Below, in pieces: positions 55,821 through 64,000 of a stretch of DNA of 64,000 nt. This DNA is from Apium graveolens (Eukaryota > Streptophyta > Magnoliopsida > Apiales > Apiaceae). The stretch is from assembly GCF_009905375.1 (NCBI RefSeq), contig NC_133649.1, positions 240,391,044 through 240,455,043 on the forward strand, written 5' to 3'. Positions within the stretch are counted from its first letter, which is position 1; every line of letters starts with the position of its first letter. The position numbers and the translations under genes were made by a program. Below the pieces are notes generated by a model. It saw nothing but the letters and a program-made list of their open reading frames with translations. It was not told where the DNA came from and did no database searches.

Positions 55821-58646
55821 ATGAGCATTATGGTAAATATGGAATATATAAAAGTCGGAAGTAAACAAAGTATGAAGATTTTTATAGTAATTAAGAAATT
55901 TCAAGATATGTTTTTGGATGAGTTATCAACATTTCCTTCAGATATAGAAATTGAGTTCATGACTGATTTAGCACCTGAAATGAAGCCAGTGTCCAAGGCT
56001 CCGCACAGGATGGGGCCAGTTAAAGTGAAGGAGTCAGCAAAGTGAATTCAAGAAATGCTAGAAGAAGAAACGATTAGACCTAGGGTACCCCATAAAGTGC
56101 ACCGGTATTAAATATTAATAAGAAAGATGGAAGTATGTGATTATGCGTCGACTAGCAAGAGTTCAACAAGTTTACTATCAAGAGCAAGTATCTGTTACCT
56201 TGACCCAATGATTTGTTTGATCAAACGAGAGAAGCAAAGTACTCTTATAAGATTGATTTAAGGCTTGGTATTTCACCAATTGAAAATTTAATTTATGGAC
56301 ATATCAACGATAATTTTTATAACTAAATATTGTGTTGTAAAATTTTCATATTGCCATTTGGATTAACCAATATACCAGTGATATTTGAACTTGATGAATA
56401 GAATCTTTAAGGAATATCTGGATGAGTTGTAGTTATGTTACTTAAAGTCAACGGAGGACCATGCAAAGCATTTAATAACTGGGAAGTTGGAGAAGAAAGA
56501 AGTTGTATAAAATATAGTTTTAGCATAAATAGTCAATGTAGAAAAAAAAAATCAAAAGAGATTCAGCAGAAGTTAAAGTTACTATGAATGAAAGAGACCA
56601 GAAACACTCACAAAAGTAAGAAGTTTATATGAAGTAAAGAAGGGTAAAGAAAGTTTTACAGAATTAAGTGAAAGAATGGTGACAGCACCTGTTTTATCAT
56701 TTTAAAAGTATTAAAGAGGTTTGGTAGTGTATAGTGATGCTTCTCATTAGGAAATAGGATGTGTGTTGATGCAGCACAATAGAGTTATTGTATATGCATC
56801 CAGACAACCGAAACCTTATGAGCAGAAGTATCCTACCCATAATTTGGGATTAACAGTAATAATATTCATTTTGAAGGATTTGGGAAACATGATATGTATG
56901 GAGAAAAGTGTAAGATCTATACGGGCCATAAGAGGTTGAAGTATGTGTTCACGAGGAAAAGCAAAGATAGAGGAAAGTAATAACGGACATAGAAACTATA
57001 CCAGAGGAATTAACTATAGAATTCTGAAAGTTGGAATTGGAAGCTAAAGTTCATAATCCAAAAGGAAGAAGATGGATAGTGTAACCTTTCAGTTGAAGTT
57101 GTGAAGGGAAAAATAAGATGTCAAGAGAAAATAATGGATCATGATGTTAGTAGTTAGAAAACGGAAATTTATACGCCCGGGAGAACGATCACGATATCTC
57201 CAGATTTTCTTCCAGCACTTGGATGCTACAAGTAGAAGAATTAAGAAATGAGATCCCACAGGGAATTCACAATATTAAGTATTTAAGTTATTGAAGAGAT
57301 GTCAAGATATATGGAAATTTAAAGAAAAATAGTGATAACCAAGTATAAAAAGGAAATTTCAAGATAGATCAGGAGGTGTTGGACAGGTCAAAGAGTTAAA
57401 AATGAAATATTAGAACTCCTAGTGGATAAAGCAGATCCAGAAAGTGACTTTACAAGAGGCGAATCGTGAAGTGGGAGTTTAACAAAACAACAAATAAGAA
57501 TAAGTGACCCCTATAAAGAATTAATTTCCTACGAGACCTAATTCAAGCAATCTATTATATCTCGAGGAATAACTTAAGATCCAACCTAAGAAAATTTCAG
57601 AGATTACGATTAAGGTGAGTTAAGAGCATTGCGAGCTCGGGTGATATTATGTGAAATGACGAGTGCATCAGGTGATTATAAGAAATTAAGGAACGTGGTG
57701 TATAAGGAGTGCTTGGATAAGCAAACTGTATTTATTAATAACATCCTCAGCTACTCAAAGAATAAGAAAGTCTGTGTGGAATGCCCAAGAATTTCTCTCC
57801 AAGGATCAGAAGGAAAGTAACTATGCGTTAAGTCTTCAAGAATGAAATTTTGACTAGGGTTAACAAGAGATTCTGAATTAATCCATTAACAACTACTTAA
57901 GTAAAACTGTATGGTAACAGATGCATTATGCCGGCAGAGAAGATTGGATGTAATTAAGACCACCGAGGAGCTAATAGACGAATTGGAAAGAGTGGAATCT
58001 GGAGTTTAAATACTTAAAGGTGATAATACGTGAATATATGAGACTACTTTTCAGCCTTAATTGATGAAAAAGAATAAGAGATGCTTAAACGTTTAGAAAC
58101 CAAGTTAAAAACGAGCACCGTCTAACATCCTTATGTGGAAAGTCAAAGTACGGAAATGATTTAGGAAATGTAAGATATGTTGAGAGGTGAAGTTTTAAGG
58201 AAACACCGGAATGATCATTTATCAGCAATGTCAGTTTTGGAATGCCCCTGTATCAAGCTTCGTGTGAACGCAAGTGTAGGTTCCCATTTCTATTAGAATA
58301 AAGTGGGAGAAAGAAAATTGTTAACTCCTAAGTTGTTAAATCCTAAGTTAAATCGGCACGCCAAGAGCGTAGTGCTATTAGTTGAAGCAACTCGGAGTAG
58401 ACAAAGAAAGAAAACGAAATTGTATTGAGAGAAAGTATGAGTATAGAAATAGGACCAGTAGTGTTAGTAAAAATATCGTCTTGAAAGAGATTGGATAAGT
58501 TTGAGTAGAAGGGACAAGCTAAGTCCTAAAATTAGTAAACCATTCGAGGTATTGATACATATAGATAAAGTTGTTTATAAAATGATATGACCGTCACTCC
58601 AGTGTACATACCTAATGTATTTTGCTTGTCAATATTAAAGTGATAA
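55821..58646 (+). pseudogene. RT, RNase H and integrase (broken), array unit 2
   Basis: Parallels unit 1 base by base: pre-RT segment 55899-56045, RNase H near 56728-56808, the displaced RT box near 57732-57761 (here Phe-Ile-Asn-Asn, one further Asp-to-Asn change), displaced RNase H end near 57912, and integrase C-terminus near 58290-58590. Most stops are shared with unit 1, so decay came before the duplication or before insertion. Confidence 0.8.
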
Positions 58647-58725
58647 GTATTGGGTTTAAACTAAGTAATTGATCAAGAAGCCAATGGGGCTCTTGTCTAA
58701 GTTGTTCTGCATATAGTGATCAATC

Positions 58726-58887
58726 CAAATTCTTGATCGTTAAAGGCAAGTTCTTGGAAATGAGTATATACCTATAGTAAATACGTTTGAACCCTCGAGT
58801 AGAAGGGTCTACTTAGAAATTTGAGTCAGATATGCTTGACAAATATCCTCACTTAATTAATTAAACAAGATTCTGAGGACAGAATCC
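58726..58887 (+). pseudogene. Chromodomain remnant, array unit 2
   Basis: Same NPRVEGST-stop-KFESDMLDKYP sequence as unit 1, near 58789-58850, with the same TAG. Confidence 0.8.
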
Positions 58888-58904
58888 TTTTAAGGGGGGA
58901 AGGA
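58888..58904 (+). other. Polypurine tract of array unit 2
   Basis: TTTTAAGGGGGGAAGGA directly before LTR 3. Confidence 0.9.
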
Positions 58905-61900
58905 TATAACGACTCGTGTGTTTTTGAATTATTTAAATATGTGATTATTACAGAAATTATTAAATAAAATATGGGTATTGGTTTTGACCACTCTGTGTTG
59001 GTTGATTATTATATAGGTGTAATTTATGATATACAGGGTTGTTCGCCTGATTAATTAAGGAATTGCATTGAATTGTTCCACTTTTAAAGTGAATTTAGTG
59101 CAAATTTATTTGCATAAATATTTGAAATGTCTCTAAAATTGTTTTTATGGTTTCATAATTACAATAGTTATTTTTAGGATTTTATAAAATTGAGAAATCA
59201 ATATTTTATTAAATATTTATCTTTAAATGATTTTCTGAATGCTTTTATTTGTAAAATCCATATTTAATTCCATAATTCTTCAAAAATTATGAAACTCATA
59301 TTTATTTAAGTTTAGAATATTCTGAGAATTTTAAAATTATTTTGGAAATTTTCGGGGTTAATTTCACCCGCGCATTGTTTCAGTTATTTGTTAAAAGCGG
59401 GTATAAAGTACATTTTAAAAATTATTTTAAAATTTCAGATTTTATGATTTTGTGAACTTCGGGATATCTCTAATATTTTAAGACTGTTTCCGTAATTTTC
59501 TGAATTTATTTTAAGTACAGCTCGGCTCGTTTAATTATTAAATGCGGGTGCGAGCGGTGTTTCAAAAATGGTTTAAAAATTTTAGAATTCTTATTTTATT
59601 AGTATTTTATTATCTTGATAATTTTAAAACTTGTTTGGCATTTTTTTTCCGGAATGTCCTTGCCCGTAAATTTATTCGTTAAAATCTACTTTCGGGACAA
59701 ACCGGACGGGATTCTTCGTATTTATCCAAATGCTACGTGTTCAACCTAACTGCTACGTGTTGATTACTGAGATGTACAGAAAGAAATAAGCAAATAAATA
59801 AAATGAATAACAGACGGACACACAATCGCGCCCTGTGTTTATCTCTTTGATTCTTTCTTTCGATTAATCTCTGATCTCTCTTACTCTCTGTTCGATCTCT
59901 CCTCTCTCTTTCTTGTTGTTCTTTTTCCTATTTCTTTTTTCTCCGTTTCTTTTCTTGTTTCCCAGATGTTCTCTTCGCCGGTTTTCCTATTCCGGTAATT
60001 ACTCCGGCCACTTCTCCGGTTATTAATTCAGTTCAGTCCCGTGATGATATATATATACATGTTTGATTATGTATGTGTGTGTTCCTGTGTATCTCCGTAT
60101 ATGTGGGTTTGTTGTCGCCGTTTCTTTTATTTCGGCCATCTGTGATGGTGGTTCAGTAGGTGTGTACGCGCCGCGCGTGTATGCCCCTGTGTGTGTGCGT
60201 GAGTTGTGTATGCCGGTGTGCGAGGCGGCGCGTGGCCGTGTGTTTGTGTTGTTGTTTCCTGTGTTGTTGTTTCCTGTATTGATTCAGTTACTTTCTGATT
60301 TAAGTTTATTATTATTTCTGCAGGAAATTATTTTGAATAAGTTTCGTGATATGAATAATTGCGAGCGGAAATTTTAAAATAATCGGTGGAAATTTGTGAT
60401 GGAAACCCGACGAACACGGGCACCCGCGAATTTTCGCCGCCGTCGGCGATGAGCCTCGGCGAGCCGACGGTGGACTATGATGATTATATTCTGAGTCCTA
60501 ACTTAACAAATAAATGTAAAATGCGAATAATAATAATATTGAATTGACGTTTGGGAAATTGATGAATATTGGTTGTTGTGAATTATTGTGGTAAAGTGAC
60601 GTCGAATTGTTCGACTGGGTTAGTCCGATAAATAAAGGAAGTGCTGCCCAATTTCCGGAAAACTGAACTACGTAAAGACGGAATGTATTCAATAATTATC
60701 AGGATGTTGAGTGACTATATATATATATGTGTGTGTATGTATGTTTTATACGAAACCTGATTGTACGATGTGATAAAATATTTTTCCAGATCGATAACTC
60801 TGATTTCGTAAAATAAAGAGTGTACGTATTTTCTAAAAATGAACACTGGATTGATTTCAAGAATGTGAACCCTAATTGTTGTCTGTGTTATTTTATTATA
60901 AATAATTATGAGTCGGGTTTGAGTATCGTTGGGTAAGAATTAGTATCGAGAATATGTCCAGCATACCTAGACGTCTAACGTAGGGCATTTCGACCCTATA
61001 GGTTATGATTGGGAACCTGAAAAGTGGACGATGGACTAAAGATAACCTAGTGGTCAATCGACGAGTCCAGTAGAGTTTCTACCGAAAGACCTAAGTGTCG
61101 AAGTTGAATCCAATGGGATCTAGTGGTTGGACGTTAGAGCCTGAGCAGCAGAGTCGGCTCAGAGCTGATCAGTAATAGTTGTAAAGCCTTATAAGGCAAG
61201 TACTTCCGAACTTTTCTTCAAGATATATTGCAAATATTTTCGAACTGTTTTATAACATGTCGTTATTATGCAAAATAACTCATGTTTTATATTGCAAATG
61301 CTTTAGACTATTTACCTTTGAACCCTGATTTTTCTTGATCTTGAACCGTAAGCCTTATTCTTTGTAAACCATCCTTTGTTGATCCTCAAAATACCAAATC
61401 ACACCAATACGATACTACTCCCCAAATGTATAACTACCAACACCAAACACTGGAACAAAATTGTTTGAAAGCACGGAAATTTCTATACCTCAACTATTCT
61501 TTAAAACATCAAAGAACTATACTCGAACAATCCTTATTTGTTTGATACTCGATCACTTTACAAACTGAAAACCGTTTCTTATACGTACCTTGATATACCC
61601 TGTGATGCATCTTGAATTGCATTATGTTTTAATACTGATGCTTTATCGCTGTTGATTATGATCTTGCTCATTGAATTATATTGTTATTACACTGAATTAT
61701 TTAGAATTGGATAGTTTTCTTTATGTGGACCAGATTCGTGGTCAGACCAGATTCGTGGTCGAATTAGGCCAATATGTGCCTTGGATCCAGTAATTAGAGC
61801 AGTGCTGTGTGCTTTGCTCGGGGTTAGTGCGTGACTGATCAGCAGCCTAACCTTGGTTTTAAAACTTAAAATGAATATCCAATTCTAATGAATAGTTAAA

Positions 61901-62343
61901 AAGAAACTTGATTCCTTTGAATCATCTCATTTGATCATTGTTTAACCTCATTTATCACTATTATGACTTGCTGAGCTAGTTAGCTCACCCTTGCAATTCT
62001 TTTATATATTTTACAGTTGAAAAGAATATGGATAATAGTGATGTTCCTCAGTCCAAAGTGCGGGCTAAGGTTCCAGTTGAGTTGGATCGAGCTAGCAGAA
62101 GTTTCATGCGGTAAAGAGATAGTTAGATTGTAAGAATGATTTTATTATCAATTGTAAGTTAAATTAGTTGGGATTGGTATGATGTAATAAGTTAAGGTTG
62201 TGGCTTGTTTTCATACTTTAACCTGTTGCGATCCGTGGTTTTGTGAAGCAGGGTCATTATAAATAATATTTCTTATACAGGTTGATATATTGTGTTTGTG
62301 TTGTGGACCCCAAACTTCTGACCCGGGTTTGGAGGGCGCCACA
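58905..62343 (+). repeat. Array LTR 3 (3439 bp)
   Basis: TATAACGACTCG to GGCGCCACA, then CACTA sequence without a PBS, so this is the true right end of the array. The expected target site begins ATTAA (62344-62348). Confidence 0.95.
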
Positions 62344-64000
62344 ATTAACCATGTTAAAGGTGAACATCAACCTCTTTATCCTGGATGTGAGAGGTACACT
62401 AAGATGAAAGCTCTGGTCCAGTTATACAACTTGAAAGTGAAGCATGGTATGTCTGATTAATGCTTCAGTGATATTCTGTTATTACTTGGCTCTTTACTTC
62501 TAGAAGGCAACAACATCCCTTCTTCCTTCAATGAAGCAAAAAAAACCTTATGTGCATTAGGAATGGGGTATGAAAAGATACACGCATGTCCGAATAATTG
62601 TCTCTTATACCGTGGCGATTTAGATGAAGAACAAACTACTTGTCCCGTATGTAAGGCCTCTAGATGGAAATTGAACAAAAAAGGAGATGAACTTGAAGGG
62701 GTCCCTGCTAAAGTTCTATGGTATTTCCCGCTGATACCAAGATTATGAAATTTATTCAATACACCTCACATTACAAAGGACATGACGTGGCATGACACCG
62801 AGCGACAAAAGGATGGTAAAATTAGGCATCCGGATGATTCAATAACATGGAAGGATGTCGACCAAAAATGGCCTGATTTTGCATCAGAGACTAGGAACCT
62901 TCGATTAGCTTTATCTTCTGATGGTTTCAATCCTTTTCATGGAAACCGTATTGATTACTCAAGCTGGCCTGTTTTGCTATCAATTTATAACCTTCCTCCA
63001 TGGATTTATATGAAGAGAGGGTATATTATGCTCTGCTTGTTAATATCTGGACCGACTGAGTCTGGAAATGATATCGACGTGTTCCTTCAACCACTAATAG
63101 AAGATCTGCAAGAGTTGTGGCGTGGGAAACAAATGTACGACGCTTATAAGAAAGAGTCTTTCATGCTTAGGAGCATTTTATTATGGACAATAAGTGATTA
63201 TCCTGCCTTAGGGAACTTGTCAGGAAATGTTATTAAAGGGTATAATGCGTGTACTATTTGTATTGATGAAATAAAAGCTACTAGGTTGGTTAATTACCGT
63301 AAGACGGTGATTATGAGGCATCGAAGATGGTTGCCCCGTAATCATCCTTATAGAAGGCAGAAATCAGCTTTTGATAACACTGTGGAGAAGGGGGTCGCCC
63401 CTGTTCCATTAACCGGAGAAGGAGTTTTTTAAAGAGTACAACATTTAAGGGCCCATGTATTTGGAAAGAAACAACGGCAACCATGATGGAAGAAAAGTGA
63501 ACCTCGACCTGTTTGGAAAAAGGTTTCAATATTCTTCCAACTTGAGTATTGGGAATTTTTTCCAGTTAGGCATGTTCTCGATGTGATGCACATCGAGAAA
63601 AATATATGTGAAGCCCTTCTTGGAACTTTACTAAATATTCCGGGGAAGACAAAAGATAGGGAATCTGTCCATCTTGATATGGCTGAAATGGGAATAAGAA
63701 CGGAGCTTTGCTCATCATTTCTTAAAATGAAGTTGGCAGATGGATTTTGTTCAAATATTAAGAATCTTGTAAACATGGAAAATCCTCGGCTTGTTGGAAT
63801 GAAATCTCATGATTGTCACATGATATTGCATCATTTGCTTCCAATCTCAATTCGATCAGTATTACAAAAACAAGCCAGGTGCACAATTATTAGGTTTTGC
63901 CTTTTCTTCAAGGCAATTTGCAGTAAAGTGATCGATGTAGACAAGTTGGAAAAAATGCAGAGTGAGTTAGTGGAAACATTGTGCCAGCTTGAAAAGCACT
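62344..64000 (+). pseudogene. CACTA (En/Spm) TNP2-like transposase, broken, runs off right edge
   Basis: One frame runs from 62344 to the window end with stops at 62458-62460, 62746-62748, 63430-63432 and 63484-63486; it is open from 63487 on. Recognised parts in order: HQPLYPGCERYTKMKAL; a Cys-rich zinc-binding stretch (IHACPNNCLLYRGD, then TCPVCKASRWK, about 62578-62670); the core SSDGFNPFHG and SSWPVLLSIYNLPPW (62917-63005); VRHVLDVMHIEKNICEALLG (63568-63627); LVGMKSHDCHMILHHLLPIS (63793-63850). These are hallmarks of the plant Transposase_21 family, which moves CACTA DNA transposons by cut and paste. The N-terminus was removed by the gypsy array insertion or the rearrangement at its left edge. 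Confidence 0.9.

Larger units (their letters stand above)
40361..62343 (+). mobile_element. Tekay-type gypsy array: LTR-internal-LTR-internal-LTR
   Basis: Three near-identical LTRs (40361-43772, 49619-53061, 58905-62343) alternate with two near-identical internal regions (43773-49618, 53062-58904) in one direction, with no target-site sequence between units. Each internal region has a PBS at its left and a polypurine tract at its right. A chromodomain remnant makes it a chromovirus, and the LTR core block matches the Tekay element at 1-10310. No open frame exceeds 112 codons. The left LTR lacks its first 27 bp; the right flank is CACTA sequence while the left flank is SIRE sequence. Confidence 0.93.

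Overview
The window looks like nuclear DNA from a plant, probably a eudicot (the species cannot be named from it). It is AT-rich intergenic sequence made entirely of nested and truncated transposable elements. I see no host protein gene, rRNA, tRNA gene or CRISPR. The evidence is long TG..CA or TA..CA LTRs, primer-binding sites matching the 3' end of plant initiator Met-tRNA (TGGTATCAGAGC), polypurine tracts, Ty1/copia and Ty3/gypsy gag-pol remains, and a CACTA transposase.

Layout. (1) 1-10310, + strand: a Tekay-type Ty3/gypsy chromovirus with 3.9 kb LTRs. Its 5' LTR is cut by the window edge and its gag-pol is full of stops although the LTRs are about 99% identical. (2) 10311-10390 and 19286-21790: the 3' end of a Tat-like gypsy element, with an antisense Transposase_28-type ORF, 105 bp tandem repeats, a polypurine tract and a 512 bp LTR. 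The antisense ORF is interrupted by the Tekay element and by element 3. (3) 10391-19285, - strand: a complete Angela/TAR-like copia element with two 1.53 kb LTRs, the target duplication GGCAC, and a gag-pol broken by one stop codon plus an N-terminal frameshift. (4) 21791-26371, - strand: the 5' half of a SIRE-like copia element. (5) 26372-28769: a fragment of a Tekay-type LTR. (6) 28770-31213, + strand: the 5' LTR, PBS and leader of another copia element. (7) 31214-40356, - strand: the 3' part of a second SIRE-like element (integrase, RT, RNase H, a very long env-position ORF and the 3' LTR). (8) 40361-62343, + strand: a gypsy array LTR-internal-LTR-internal-LTR sharing the middle 3.44 kb LTR. 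(9) 62344-64000, + strand: a broken CACTA (En/Spm) TNP2-like transposase running off the window.

How the parts relate. The elements record successive insertions: Tekay and Angela-like copies into the Tat-like antisense gene; the Tat-like LTR into SIRE copy 1; a gypsy LTR into the SIRE LTR; a copia element into that gypsy LTR; SIRE copy 2 into the copia leader. The gypsy array then joins truncated SIRE sequence on its left to a CACTA element on its right, so a deletion or rearrangement happened there.

The most unusual signal is a short motif, ATCCGTCGAG or its complement CTCGACGGAT. I find about 35 copies across the two SIRE-like elements, mostly spaced 18-25 bp apart. It clusters upstream of the LTR TATA box, upstream of a second TATA box that precedes the env-position ORF, and inside two coding segments. 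Other notable signals are an antisense Tat-like gene with its own TATA box and leader intron, and GC-rich or palindromic hairpins in two copia leaders.
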